64,000 nt of DNA from Gammaproteobacteria bacterium (GCA_020846135.1 JADLEK010000053.1:62001-126000), one strand, 5' to 3'. Counted from the stretch's first letter, positions 18,521-27,883 are shown. Notes: generated by a model from the letters alone, not told the origin. Numbers and translations: made by a program.

Positions 18521-19513
18521 ATGAATTCTGCTGCTATTGCCGCCGCCGATCCGGAAAGCGCCTCACCCCGGCTCGAACATTTTCCCATTGCGATCTTCTC
18601 CATCGTGATGGGCATGACCGGACTGGCGCTGGCCTGGCTCAAAGCTCATGCCGTGCTGGGAATGCCATTCATGGTCGGGGAAGGGCTGCGCGGAACGGCC
18701 AGCATTCTGTTCATCCTCCTGCTGGTGGTTTACAGCCTGAAAGCGCTGCGCTATCCCCAGGCTATCGTCATGGAAATGCGCCATCCGGTGCGGATCAACT
18801 TTTTTGCCACCATTTCGATCTCGTTGCTGTTGCTGGCCACCGCCTATGTCGAAACCCACCCCGAAGTCGCCTTATGGCTATGGGGAGTCGGCGCAGCCCT
18901 GCAACTGATGCTCACCCTGGCGATTTTCAGCAGTTGGCTTCACCATACCCATTATGAGATTCATCACGCCAACCCGGCCTGGTTCATTCCGGTGGTGGGC
19001 AATATCCTCGTGCCCATCGCCGGAGTCCGGCTGGCCTCGCCAGAGCTGTCTTGGTTCTTTTTCAGCATTGGCCTGGTGTTCTGGATCGTGCTGCTGACCA
19101 TTGTTCTATATCGGCTGTTCTTTCACGAACCGTTGCCGGTGCGACTGACTCCGACCCTGTTCATTTTGCTGGCGCCGCCCTCAGTCGGCTTCATTGCCTA
19201 TCTGCAACTGGATGGCAATAATCTGGATGCCTTCGCCCGCATTCTTTATTACACGGCGCTGTTTCTGGCTTTGCTGCTGGCGAGTAACGCGGTGCGCTTT
19301 CTGCGGACCCCATTCTTTATTTCGGCCTGGGCTTATTCATTCCCGCTGGCCGCGCTGACCATTGCGACTCTGGTGATGAGTACCCGTCAGCCGGGGCCGG
19401 TTTTTATGGCGCTGGGTCTGGGATTGCTGGCGCTGGTGTCGCTGGTGGTGGCGATGCTGACCGTGAAAACTCTGGTCGCAGCGGGCCGACGCCAGATCTG
19501 CGCCCCGGAGTGA
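18521..19513 (+). CDS. SLAC1/TehA-type (TDT family) anion channel
   Basis: 330 residues, almost all hydrophobic, with about ten membrane helices. The N-terminus LEHFPIAIFSIVMGMTGLAL, the segment HPVRINFFATISISLLLLA and NPAWFIPVVGNILVPIAG fit the tellurite-resistance/dicarboxylate transporter family that includes the SLAC1 anion channels. The transported anion cannot be inferred. It starts a plus-strand run of five small genes, with 58 bases to the next start. Confidence 0.85.
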   Translation: MNSAAIAAADPESASPRLEHFPIAIFSIVMGMTGLALAWLKAHAVLGMPFMVGEGLRGTASILFILLLVVYSLKALRYPQAIVMEMRHPVRINFFATISISLLLLATAYVETHPEVALWLWGVGAALQLMLTLAIFSSWLHHTHYEIHHANPAWFIPVVGNILVPIAGVRLASPELSWFFFSIGLVFWIVLLTIVLYRLFFHEPLPVRLTPTLFILLAPPSVGFIAYLQLDGNNLDAFARILYYTALFLALLLASNAVRFLRTPFFISAWAYSFPLAALTIATLVMSTRQPGPVFMALGLGLLALVSLVVAMLTVKTLVAAGRRQICAPE

Positions 19514-19571
19514 GCGGTTTCACTTTTCTTCCCTGCTGTTGTTTCCCTGCATCCCTGAAAGAGGTCTTGTC

Positions 19572-19769
19572 ATGAACATGAAAATCAATGCTGGAACCCC
19601 GGATCGCGTTGTGCGCGTCATTGTCGGTCTGGGTCTGATCGCGCTGGCTGCGACTGGAACCGTGGGCGCATGGGGCTGGATTGGCGTCGTGCCGGTACTG
19701 ACGGGCGCTGTCGGATTCTGCCCGGCTTATACCCTGCTCGGCATTAACACCTGCAAAACTTCCTCCTAA
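19572..19769 (+). CDS. YgaP-like inner-membrane protein (DUF2892)
   Basis: 65 residues from the second ATG of the frame (19572), preferred because AAAGAGGT precedes it. It has NAGTPDRVVRVIVGLGLIAL followed by a second hydrophobic helix and GFCPAYTLLGINTC. This is the two-helix DUF2892 domain, which in E. coli YgaP is fused to a rhodanese. Two cysteines near the C-terminal end are conserved in the family. It is 20 bases ahead of the AhpD-like gene. Confidence 0.85.
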   Translation: MNMKINAGTPDRVVRVIVGLGLIALAATGTVGAWGWIGVVPVLTGAVGFCPAYTLLGINTCKTSS

Positions 19770-19789
19770 CTCTGCTCGAGGAACCCGGC

Positions 19790-20134
19790 ATGAGCAGCAA
19801 ATCGTTCAAGCAGATTACCCAGGACATTAATCAGGCGCTGGGCGCTTTCCACAAAGGCGCTGGTGGTACGATGGCTGGATTTGGCGCAATGGCGAAAGCA
19901 GCTATGGCCCCTGGCGTGTTGTCCGAACTGGACAAGGAATTGATCGCCTTGGCGATTGGTGTGACGTCGCGCTGCGATGGCTGTATCGGCTTTCATGTGA
20001 AAGCATTGGTGCGGCTGGGCGTCACCCGTGAGCAACTTAATGAAACATTGGAGGTTGCTGTTTATATGGGCGGTGGTCCGGCGCTGATGTATGCCGCCGA
20101 AGCGTTGCGGGCCTATGAGGAATTCAGCGGCTGA
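19790..20134 (+). CDS. AhpD-like/carboxymuconolactone decarboxylase family protein
   Basis: 114 residues with the single CMD domain. The redox motif is complete: C62-D-G-C65 with His69 (RCDGCIGFHV), preceded by the LDKELIALAIGV helix, and GGGPALMYAAEAL near the end. Members with this CxxC...H set act as thiol-dependent hydroperoxide reductases or related oxidoreductases. Its neighbours (DUF2892, NifX-like, metallo-beta-lactamase fold) suggest a redox or sulfur-related role, which is inference. A terminator hairpin follows. Confidence 0.85.
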   Translation: MSSKSFKQITQDINQALGAFHKGAGGTMAGFGAMAKAAMAPGVLSELDKELIALAIGVTSRCDGCIGFHVKALVRLGVTREQLNETLEVAVYMGGGPALMYAAEALRAYEEFSG

Positions 20135-20161
20135 TTCTTGCGCTCATCGCCTTTTTCACCC

Positions 20162-20189
20162 AAAGGGGCGATTTTTCCCGCCCCTTTTT
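20162..20189 (+). terminator. Rho-independent terminator after AhpD-like gene
   Basis: AAAGGGGCG (20162-20170) and CGCCCCTTT (20179-20187) form a nine-base stem with an eight-base loop, and the T-run continues to 20189. It lies 28 bases after the stop and would end transcription of the SLAC1-DUF2892-AhpD genes. Confidence 0.8.
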
Positions 20190-20271
20190 CTATTGCCGAT
20201 CATTGCGGATCCGCAATGCAAATCTGCACCGGATATAACGACCTACTGAATGCACCACGGAGAACGACTTG

Positions 20272-20652
20272 ATGAAAATCGCGGTCACCAGTCAGAATCG
20301 CCGCACCATCACCGAACACGCCGGCAAGTGCCGCAAATTCTGGATTTATAATGTTGACCAAGGCCAGACGACCGACCGGGAATTGCTGGAATTACCGCTG
20401 GAGCAATCCTTTCACGAAAGCTCACCGCATGATCCACACCCACTGGACGATGTGCAGGTGCTGATCTCCGCCAGCATGGGACCCGGTTTGCACCAGCGGC
20501 TGATGGCCAAGGGCATCACGGTACTGATGACCCCGGAAACCGATCCCGACGCGGCAGTCGCCGCTTATTTGCAGGGGACGCTGATCAGTGGCGCGGGATC
20601 CTGCGATCATGGTTCCGACGACCACGACCACCATCATCATCATCACGCCTGA
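20272..20652 (+). CDS. NifX/NifB-type dinitrogenase cofactor-like protein with His tail
   Basis: 126 residues. The start is taken at ATG 20272, nine bases after GGAG; a TTG one codon earlier is possible. The N-terminus MKIAVTSQNRRTITEHAGKC and the segment VQVLISASMGPGLHQRLMAKGITVLMTPE fit the small Fe-Mo cofactor-binding domain shared by NifX, NifY and the NifB C-terminus. The tail SCDHGSDDHDHHHHHHA is a probable metal-binding stretch. No nif genes are nearby, so a role in nitrogen fixation should not be assumed; stand-alone members occur widely. Confidence 0.8.
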   Translation: MKIAVTSQNRRTITEHAGKCRKFWIYNVDQGQTTDRELLELPLEQSFHESSPHDPHPLDDVQVLISASMGPGLHQRLMAKGITVLMTPETDPDAAVAAYLQGTLISGAGSCDHGSDDHDHHHHHHA

Positions 20653-20684
20653 ATACTCATCTGTCCGCAGGAGGGTTTATCGCC

Positions 20685-21635
20685 ATGTCCACTTCACCAC
20701 GGCTCGATATCGGCGTCCTGCAACGGTTGAAAATCCGCTGCATTTCGGAAACCGGCTGGTTTGACACCGCCACGGTCTTTGACGACATCAAGACCGCGGG
20801 CGGCGCGGAAATCGATCAATACACCATTCCCTGGCCGCCGTTCGGGGCATTGCACCCGGACAACGCTGCTGGTTTTTCGGCGCTGCTGGAGGCCGAGGCG
20901 ACCGATGGAACGATGCGGCGCATACTGTTCGATACCGGCTGGAATCCGGCCTGGATGGATCGGCGCTTTGCTGAAGAAGGCATTGACCGGTTGTTACAAC
21001 AGGGCCAGATCGAAGCGCTGGTCATCAGCCACGAGCATTTCGATCACTTCTGGGGAATCGGCTCGACGCTCAAGCACTGCCCTGACCTCACCATCTATGT
21101 TCCCGAAGGCTTCCATCCCGTCGGAGGCTTCCATCCCGCCGGATTCGAGCTGATCCGGCAGCAGGGCCATACCGGCAAGGTAGTCACGACGCCCGGAGAT
21201 CAACCACTGGTGCTGTTTCCGGGCCTGGCGCTGGTCAATTTCCCCATGCACACCCTGCTGAAAGTGGATGGCGAAAACGTGCTGTACGCCCACCTTAAAG
21301 ACCGGGGCCTGGCAATGGTCACCGGTTGCGGTCACGGTGGGGTGTTGAATCTGCTGAACTATGCTCGTCAGACCTTCATCGGCGGCGAGCATATTCACGC
21401 GATCTATGGCGGGCTGCATATTGCACCCCTGGAAGACTGGGACGAAGCGCGGGATCAGGTCATCAACACCCTGAGCCAGTATGGAATTGACAAGGTCGCC
21501 TGTAACCACTGCACCGGGCGCACTGCCGTCGAGAAAATGCTCGCCGTCGGCATCCCGGTCATACGCGGGACGGCTCGCAATGGTTCGCAGATCCCACTAT
21601 TTGTGGGTAACGGTGACGTGCTGGAACTGGGGTAA
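20685..21635 (+). CDS. Metallo-beta-lactamase-fold hydrolase, dihydropterin-RFAP synthase-like
   Basis: 316 residues, ATG preceded by AGGAGGG. The metal motif is SHEHFDHFWG (HxHxDH intact). The later TGCGHGGVLNLLNYA and AIYGGLHIAP blocks are typical of the subgroup annotated as 7,8-dihydropterin-6-yl-methyl-4-(beta-D-ribofuranosyl)aminobenzene-phosphate synthase, a name taken from an archaeal relative that may not describe the bacterial reaction. It follows the NifX-like gene by 32 bases. Its last 39 bases overlap the end of the convergent TPR-like gene. Confidence 0.82.
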   Translation: MSTSPRLDIGVLQRLKIRCISETGWFDTATVFDDIKTAGGAEIDQYTIPWPPFGALHPDNAAGFSALLEAEATDGTMRRILFDTGWNPAWMDRRFAEEGIDRLLQQGQIEALVISHEHFDHFWGIGSTLKHCPDLTIYVPEGFHPVGGFHPAGFELIRQQGHTGKVVTTPGDQPLVLFPGLALVNFPMHTLLKVDGENVLYAHLKDRGLAMVTGCGHGGVLNLLNYARQTFIGGEHIHAIYGGLHIAPLEDWDEARDQVINTLSQYGIDKVACNHCTGRTAVEKMLAVGIPVIRGTARNGSQIPLFVGNGDVLELG

Positions 21636-22736
21636 CCGGGCTAACCGCTGGCGGACCGTATCGCTATACCAGTCAGTTCCCAGGCGCTGATCTTGTTCTT
21701 CAGCCCAGCGCAGCGCATCTTGATAACACTGTTCCCCCTCGCGGAGTCTGGCGGCTACGGAATCGGTTGCCGCCGGCGCAGCGGTAGCAGTAACCCCGGT
21801 TTCGCCATAATCGTCATCAACTGCCGACAGTCCCAGCGCGGCGCGTACCCGACTGACCGCCAGATCGCCCAAACCCAGCGCAGTCTCAAAGCAGACCGGA
21901 TGCAAGGGTTCATGGCGCAATGTCGTATCGATCCGGTTCCAGTCGCCAACCAGCGCCACTACCCGCAGCGCCTCAAGCCGTGCGCCGAAATCACGAGGTT
22001 TGCCCTCCCCGACGCGCCGAGCCAAAAACGTCTGGGCCTGCGCAACCGGGGTCTGATCCGCGCTGACTTCCACCGCTTGATCGACGCGCCGCGCTCGCCA
22101 GACCAGCCACTGCGCCCGCATCGCCAGTTGGCGCTCCAAGGTTGAATTTGGTTGCAGTTCGCACAATTGGCGAGTGAAGCCCTCCAGTTCCAGCCATTCG
22201 CGACGGCGAAAAGCGGTACGGCACAAGGCCCACAAATAGGTCGCGGGCGTCAGCCGGGGATGAGCATCCCGCCGTCCCGCCCAGGCTCGCGCCTGCCAAT
22301 CCCTGGCTGCGGCAAAATCACCTCGCCGAAACGCCAGTTCGCCCTCTAGGAAATCCAGCAATGTTGACCACGGCTGACGCGATTCCGCCAGTTCCCGCCG
22401 ACCCTGCGCCAATAATGCCCGGCAGAAACCAGCGGATTTGCGTTCCAGGCTGATGTGCAGAACGGCGATCAGGGCGCTAAAGCGATCCCCGGAATCGATG
22501 GCGGGCGCATTCAGCGCCTGGAGCAACGCCGCCAGCGCCAGATCATCATCGCCGGCCTGCCGCAGGCTGTGGCCTTCCCAGAGCAACGCCCGCGCCCGCT
22601 CACTCGCCAGTCCCAGCGTTTCCGCCAGTTCCACGGCCTTCCGTTCCCACTGCGCCGCCTGGGCATAATGGCCCAGCCGCCGCGCTTGGGCGGCCCGTTC
22701 CCGCAAGTGCGCCAGCGACGGCCGATCAAGGTTCAT
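21597..22736 (-). CDS. TPR-like helical protein, partner of HSP90-like ATPase
   Basis: 379 residues, no signal peptide. The sequence is a run of amphipathic helix pairs, for example RLGHYAQAAQWERKAVELAE, LALAALLQALNAP and FRRGDFAAARDWQARAWAG, as in tetratricopeptide solenoids. No enzyme motif is visible. Its start lies inside the last codons of the HSP90-like gene (11-base overlap), so the two are translationally coupled. Eukaryotic HSP90 works with TPR co-chaperones; whether that logic applies here is inference. The 3' end overlaps the convergent hydrolase gene by 39 bases. Confidence 0.65.
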   Translation of the reverse strand: MNLDRPSLAHLRERAAQARRLGHYAQAAQWERKAVELAETLGLASERARALLWEGHSLRQAGDDDLALAALLQALNAPAIDSGDRFSALIAVLHISLERKSAGFCRALLAQGRRELAESRQPWSTLLDFLEGELAFRRGDFAAARDWQARAWAGRRDAHPRLTPATYLWALCRTAFRRREWLELEGFTRQLCELQPNSTLERQLAMRAQWLVWRARRVDQAVEVSADQTPVAQAQTFLARRVGEGKPRDFGARLEALRVVALVGDWNRIDTTLRHEPLHPVCFETALGLGDLAVSRVRAALGLSAVDDDYGETGVTATAAPAATDSVAARLREGEQCYQDALRWAEEQDQRLGTDWYSDTVRQRLARLPQFQHVTVTHK

Positions 22737-24582
22737 GGCGGGTCTGCAAATCCAGATGGGAAGCCAGCAACGCCTGTAAATCGGCGTGGAAATGGCGGGC
22801 GGCGGCGGCGGTCAGGCGATGCCGGGCATTGAGCAGGGCGCTGTAGTACAACCCGGTCAGCACCGGACGGTAACGCGGCTGGTCCGGATCGGGCAGTTCC
22901 CCCAAACGCTGCACCAGCGGATGCCGGGCGTTCAGCAACAAATCCAGCGGTTGACGCCGAAGCCGGTCGCGCACTTCACCGGCCAGTTCCGCCAACTCAT
23001 TCACCAGCAGCGACTTTTCCAGCATCTGTTCCATCTGGTCAAACGCGGTCAGCCGTTGGCCGGACAGTACCACCGCGCTCAGACTGGCGGGCTGAAATTG
23101 CCGGATTTGGGTTCGCGCCGGCGCTTCAGTCGCCGCCAACGCCCGATCCATCGCCTGTAGCAAGGGGGCATAACGACGCTGCGCCGCCGCTTCGAGCGGG
23201 GGGTACAGCAGCGAATCGTCGAGCCGATCCAGCGGTTGGAGTTCAATCTGATCGGGATGCCGGCTGATATAGCGGTGCAACAGCGTTTCATCAAAAGCGC
23301 CGCCCGCGTTGATGCCGATCACGCCATGCGCTTCACAAAGCGGGTAGAACTGGTTGGCGTCGGCGGCATGGGTGAAGAAATACAGAGGCCGTTTCCCATT
23401 GACGCCGGGCGTCTGCCGGGCGAGATAGTCGGGCAGGGTCAATTGCCCCTGACTGGTGGCGAACGGCAGGTCATCCAGCACCGCCGCGCCGAAGGCTTCA
23501 TGCTGCGCCGCCATGCCTTTGAGGGCATCCTGATGCCAGTCACACAGCCGCAGAAATCGGGGTCGGTCATGAGCCGCCAGGTTCAGCAGCGCCGCGACGA
23601 TGGTCTGCCCCAGGGCGTCGCGCAAGGCGTGATAGACCGAGTCGCGCTGCACATTGTCGCGGGCGGCGGTCGGCTGCACCTCCACGCAGTCCACGATCCC
23701 CCGCACGAACGGCGCCCACTCCGGCAACAGTTCAGGATCGTTCAGGCGAATGCCCATCCGCGCCTGGAACAGGTCCACCACCCCGCCCGCCTGCTGACCC
23801 GGCGCATAGCGGGCCGGGACGTACAAGCCGCCGAGGGTCCGGGGCTGCGGCAGGTCGAGGGGAATCACCAGCAACGGCGCGTCGGCGTACCGCTGGCTGA
23901 GAAACGCGGTCAGCAACTGCCGGCGTTCCACCGGATCGCACCAACCCGGCTCATGCCAGGGCGCGTTGACCGCATTGATCGGCCCGACCCCGTTCAGCCG
24001 GATCGGAAATGGCAACAGATCGGCATAGCGCCGCACGATCCCGCGCAGGCGTTGACCGTCGAGAAACGCGGTCTGGTTAGGCGCGAGCGTGACCACGACC
24101 CGCGTGCCGGGCGGTTGCGCAGTCGCGGGCAAGGCGGTCAGCTCATAATCTTCGCCACCCTGATTAGTCCAGCGCCAGGTCTGCGCGGCACCCGGCTTAC
24201 GGGTATAGACGTCGATGCGTTCGGCGACGACGAAGGCCGACAGCAACCCGATGCCGAATTGGCCGATGGTTGAAACCGCCACGTCCCGCGAGGCCAGTTC
24301 CTGAGTGCGACTGCCGGTGCCGGTGCTGCCGATAACGCTCAGAAATTCCTCAATATCCCGCTGATCCATGCCCGTCCCGTTGTCGCTGAAACTCAGCGTT
24401 TGGGCGCGGTCATCCACATCAATACGAATCTCCCCGTCCTGTTCACCGTCAGCGACTAGGCGCAGTTGAATGCTGTCATGGGCGTTCTGCAACAATTCAC
24501 GGATGAACACATCCGGTTCCGGGTACAGGCTTTTCGCCAGCACCTGAACCAATCCCTGAAAGCTGGCGCGCATTTTCGGCAT
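22726..24582 (-). CDS. HSP90-family (HtpG-like) ATPase
   Basis: 618 residues, ATG preceded by GAGGAG. The N-terminal GHKL domain is clear: PDVFIRELLQNAHDSIQLRL with the catalytic Glu and the Mg-binding Asn, then FSDNGTGMD (G1 box) and TIGQFGIGLLSAFVVAER (lid). The middle domain keeps FVRGIVDCVEVQPTAARDNV, like the HtpG region VVDSEDLPLNVSRE. The C-terminal part is divergent. It belongs to a subgroup distinct from housekeeping HtpG, so I do not give it that symbol. It forms a two-gene unit with the TPR-like gene. Confidence 0.85.
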   Translation of the reverse strand: MPKMRASFQGLVQVLAKSLYPEPDVFIRELLQNAHDSIQLRLVADGEQDGEIRIDVDDRAQTLSFSDNGTGMDQRDIEEFLSVIGSTGTGSRTQELASRDVAVSTIGQFGIGLLSAFVVAERIDVYTRKPGAAQTWRWTNQGGEDYELTALPATAQPPGTRVVVTLAPNQTAFLDGQRLRGIVRRYADLLPFPIRLNGVGPINAVNAPWHEPGWCDPVERRQLLTAFLSQRYADAPLLVIPLDLPQPRTLGGLYVPARYAPGQQAGGVVDLFQARMGIRLNDPELLPEWAPFVRGIVDCVEVQPTAARDNVQRDSVYHALRDALGQTIVAALLNLAAHDRPRFLRLCDWHQDALKGMAAQHEAFGAAVLDDLPFATSQGQLTLPDYLARQTPGVNGKRPLYFFTHAADANQFYPLCEAHGVIGINAGGAFDETLLHRYISRHPDQIELQPLDRLDDSLLYPPLEAAAQRRYAPLLQAMDRALAATEAPARTQIRQFQPASLSAVVLSGQRLTAFDQMEQMLEKSLLVNELAELAGEVRDRLRRQPLDLLLNARHPLVQRLGELPDPDQPRYRPVLTGLYYSALLNARHRLTAAAARHFHADLQALLASHLDLQTRHEP

Positions 24583-25412
24583 GGGAACTCCTCAGCAGCG
24601 TTTTTGTAGGGACTGTCAGGCTCTTACCAAGATAACCCGCCGGCCTTGGAGCTTCTTTCCTTAGTCATTGAATTTCTCCGGTCAGTGGTCGCTCCCGATT
24701 CAAAGCTAACAGCCGACGTAATACTTCGAGATAATTTCAAAATTCTAAAAATCGCATGATTTTCTCAGAAAACCTGAAGAAAAAAGCAGCCTTATTGAGG
24801 TAATTGCAAAATTATTTCGTAGCATCTTAAAACACGAGTTTCACCTAAATTTCATACCTAAAAAGTAGATTAAAAGCAACTTTTAAAACTGTTATTTTAT
24901 AAGCCTACCCAATCCAAATCGCCTGCACCCCCTGATCAGAATGAGGCAATGCCAACCCTCCCTCTTTCTCCACCCCGAGAAACCCATCTATGCTGATGTC
25001 CGGCCAGGATTACCGCGAATCACTGCGGCGCTATCACCCGCAGGTCTTTGTCAACGGCCAGCCCACTGCTGCAGTCATCGGCGTGGGAACGACTGCTGGA
25101 GCGCGGCCTGCTGACCGCTGAAACCGGCCCGAAACTGCGCCGCCAACCGGGACGTTACTGCGCGATGGGCTATCAAACTCCCTCCACCTCGCCCGCAGTG
25201 GGATCAACCCTCATCCCCAACTAATTCAAGGTATACTTTGCGGCATCGGTACGCCCGGCGCTTGACCCCTCCAATAAAGCAGACGCCCGCCATGGCCCGA
25301 TCACCCAGGCAAGGCCGCGCCATTTGCGACAATGCCCACCGGCCCGCCCCGGTCTCAAGCATCCACCGCCGGGCATACCCTCAACCGCCAACAGAAAACA
25401 GGAAATAGAAAC
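24583..25412. other. 830-base gap: AT-rich segment and gene relics upstream of glgB
   Basis: From about 24700 to 24910 the DNA is strikingly AT-rich against GC-rich surroundings, with many A and T runs and no open frame. A relic of a flavin-dependent dehydratase/hydroxylase follows (24990-25121). A second open frame ending at TAA 25222-25224 (LLERGLLTAETGPKLRRQPG) has no recognised family. TATACT at 25232-25237 could be a -10 element for glgB but lacks a clear -35. Confidence 0.5.
24990..25121 (+). pseudogene. N-terminal relic of an HpaB/4-hydroxybutyryl-CoA dehydratase-like gene
   Basis: From ATG 24990 the frame reads MLMSGQDYRESLRRYHPQVF then VNGQPTAAV. This resembles the conserved N-terminus (YRESLR...VFVNGE) of the 4-hydroxyphenylacetate hydroxylase/4-hydroxybutyryl-CoA dehydratase family. 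Resemblance ends after about 30 codons, and a TGA closes the frame at 25121. A full gene would be about 1.5 kb, so nearly all has been lost. Confidence 0.45.
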
Positions 25413-27692
25413 GTGACGAGCCCGAAACTCCAACCCGAATTGCAGCGCATCATTGAAGCCCGCCACCATGACCCCTTCGCCGTGCTGGGCCGCCATCCCC
25501 AGGACAAGAAGGTCGTGGTTCGCGCCCACCTGCCCTACGCCCAGGAAGTCCACATCGCTGAGGGCAATCTGGCGATGCAGCGCGTCCCCAACACTGACCT
25601 GTTTGAATGGCAGGGCAAGCCCGATCAGGTTCCGGAACGCTACCGACTGATCTGGCGCGACTCCGATTGCCACGAGCATATTTCCTACGACCCCTATTGC
25701 TTCCCACCGCAGATCGCCGATTTTGATCTGTACCTGTTCGGCGAAGGCAAGCACTGGCACGCCTACCGCTTCCTTGGCGCGCATCCGCACCAGGCCGATG
25801 GCGTCGCCGGCGTACTGTTCGCAGTCTGGGCGCCCAGCGCCGAACGGGTCAGCGTGGTCGGCAGCTTCAACCGCTGGGATGGCCGGGTTCACTCAATGCG
25901 GGTGCGCGGCAGCAGCGGGGTCTGGGAACTGTTTATCCCCAATCTTTGCCCCGGCGATCTGTACAAGTTTGAAATTCGCCATCGCCACAGCGGCGCGATT
26001 CTGCTCAAATCCGATCCCTACGGTCAGCACTTCGAACTGCGGCCCAGCACCGCCACTATCGTCGCCAAGACCGACAGCTACACTTGGAACGATGGCGAGT
26101 GGCTTGACCAGCGTAAGAACAGCGACTGGTTGCACGGTTCGATGTCGGTCTACGAAGTCCATCTGGGTTCGTGGCAGCGCGGTCCGGAAGGCGAATTCAT
26201 GAACTACCGGGACCTGGCCCACCGCTTGGTGGAATACGTCAAGGACCTGGGTTTCAGCCATATTGAACTGTTGCCGATCACCGAACACCCTTACGATGCG
26301 TCCTGGGGCTACCAGACCACCGGCTATTATGCCCCGACCAGCCGGTTCGGAACGCCCGACGATTTCCGCTATTTCATCGACTACTGCCACCAGCACCACG
26401 TCGGCGTGATTCTCGACTGGGTGCCGGCGCATTTCCCCAAGGACGCGGCCGGCTTAGCCCGCTTTGACGGCGAAGCGCTGTACGAACATACCGACCCCCG
26501 CAAAGGCGAGCATCTCGACTGGGGGACGCTGATTTTCAACTTTGGCCGCTACGAGGTGAAAAACTTCCTGCTGTCTAGCGCCCTGTACTGGATCGAGGAG
26601 TTTCATCTGGACGGGCTGCGGGTCGATGCGGTCGCTTCCATGCTCTATCTCGACTACTCGCGCAAGGAAGGCGAATGGATCCCCAACAAGTACGGCGGGC
26701 GCGAGAATCTCGAAGCGATTGATTTCCTGCGCGAGCTGAATACGGTCGTACATAGCGAGCATCCCGGCGCGCTGGTCATCGCTGAAGAATCCACGTCCTG
26801 GCCACAAGTCACCCGCCCAACCTATCTGGGCGGCCTTGGCTTCAGCATGAAATGGAACATGGGCTGGATGAACGACACTTTGCGCTATATGGCGCAGAGT
26901 ACGGTACATCGCAAATATCATCATGATCTGCTGACCTTCAGCATGTTGTACTGCTTCACCGAGAACTTCATGTTGCCGTTCTCGCACGATGAAGTGGTGC
27001 ATGGCAAAGGCTCGATGATCAACAAGATGCCGGGCGATGAATGGCAGCGGTTTGCCAATCTGCGGCTGCTCTATGTCTATATGTTCACCCATCCCGGCAA
27101 GAAACTGCTGTTCATGGGGACGGAATTTGGCCAAGGCACCGAATGGAAAAGCGCCACGACCCTGGACTGGTATGTGCTGGAATACCCCTTACATCAGGGA
27201 ATGCAGCAACTGGTCAAGGATCTGAACCGGCTCTATCACGGCAGCCCGGAATTGCATCATTACGAATTTGAGTGGCAGGGTTTCTCGTGGATTGATTGCC
27301 ATGACGCCGAGCAATCCATTCTCAGCTACCTGCGCAAGAAGGACGATGATTTTCTGGTGGTGCTGGTCAACTTCACTCCGGTGCCGCGCCACGGCTACCG
27401 GATTGGGGTGCCACGGGCGGGCCGTTATACCGAAGTGCTGAACTCTGATTCGCACTTCTACGGCGGCAGTGGGGTCGGCAATGGCGGGGTTGATTTGATC
27501 GCCGAAGAACGGCCGTGGATGGATCTGCCCTACTCGATCACGATTACCGCGCCGCCGCTGGGTGGGTTGGTGCTGCGGCCTGACCCGTTGCCCCCCAAAC
27601 CGGTGTTGCTGGAGGCAGAAGCCGTAATAACCGAAGATTTAGCCACGTTGACGGCGGAGGAAGCTGAGGAAGTGCTGGCGCAACCGGAGTAG
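25413..27692 (+). CDS. glgB: 1,4-alpha-glucan branching enzyme (GlgB)
   Basis: 759 residues from GTG 25413 (AGGAAA upstream). With this start the catalytic residues fall at Asp405 (GLRVDAV), Glu458 (IAEES) and Asp526 ([12 protein letters not shown]), the numbers of E. coli GlgB, which supports the start. An N-terminal CBM48 pair precedes the GH13 barrel ([20 protein letters not shown]). It makes alpha-1,6 branches in glycogen. The C-terminus carries an acidic, Ala/Glu-rich extension of roughly 30 residues after the usual end. No other glg genes are next to it. Confidence 0.96.
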   Translation: MTSPKLQPELQRIIEARHHDPFAVLGRHPQDKKVVVRAHLPYAQEVHIAEGNLAMQRVPNTDLFEWQGKPDQVPERYRLIWRDSDCHEHISYDPYCFPPQIADFDLYLFGEGKHWHAYRFLGAHPHQADGVAGVLFAVWAPSAERVSVVGSFNRWDGRVHSMRVRGSSGVWELFIPNLCPGDLYKFEIRHRHSGAILLKSDPYGQHFELRPSTATIVAKTDSYTWNDGEWLDQRKNSDWLHGSMSVYEVHLGSWQRGPEGEFMNYRDLAHRLVEYVKDLGFSHIELLPITEHPYDASWGYQTTGYYAPTSRFGTPDDFRYFIDYCHQHHVGVILDWVPAHFPKDAAGLARFDGEALYEHTDPRKGEHLDWGTLIFNFGRYEVKNFLLSSALYWIEEFHLDGLRVDAVASMLYLDYSRKEGEWIPNKYGGRENLEAIDFLRELNTVVHSEHPGALVIAEESTSWPQVTRPTYLGGLGFSMKWNMGWMNDTLRYMAQSTVHRKYHHDLLTFSMLYCFTENFMLPFSHDEVVHGKGSMINKMPGDEWQRFANLRLLYVYMFTHPGKKLLFMGTEFGQGTEWKSATTLDWYVLEYPLHQGMQQLVKDLNRLYHGSPELHHYEFEWQGFSWIDCHDAEQSILSYLRKKDDDFLVVLVNFTPVPRHGYRIGVPRAGRYTEVLNSDSHFYGGSGVGNGGVDLIAEERPWMDLPYSITITAPPLGGLVLRPDPLPPKPVLLEAEAVITEDLATLTAEEAEEVLAQPE

Positions 27693-27742
27693 CGGATAGC
27701 CGCTGGTGGCGGCGGCATTGATTAGGACTTTCCCTTTCCGTC

Positions 27743-27806
27743 ATTCCCGAGAATGCGGGAATCCAGGCAGCCGCTGAAAGGACTAGATACCCGCTTGCGC
27801 GGGTAT
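27743..27806. repeat. dRS3-like palindrome plus hairpin between convergent genes
   Basis: ATTCCCGAGAATGCGGGAAT (27743-27762) has the ATTCCC-N8-GGGAAT form of the dRS3 repeats known from Neisseria. After 24 bases comes a second hairpin, ATACCCGC-TTGC-GCGGGTAT (27787-27806). The pair lies between the converging ends of glgB and the CoA transferase and may also stop transcription. Confidence 0.65.
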
Positions 27807-27883
27807 GACGAACTCAAGGAATTGGCAAAATTTCTGTTGATCATCAGGGCGCGCTAATCCCGCGCCTTGATCGTTTCTATGGT

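Noticed and set aside
20272-20652. NifX-like gene as evidence for nitrogen fixation
   Set aside because: No nitrogenase or other nif genes are in the window and stand-alone members of this domain are common in non-fixers.
23236-24273. Plus-strand open frame of 345 codons opposite the HSP90-like gene
   Set aside because: Antisense to the GHKL ATPase motifs; low-complexity Arg/Gln/Gly translation.
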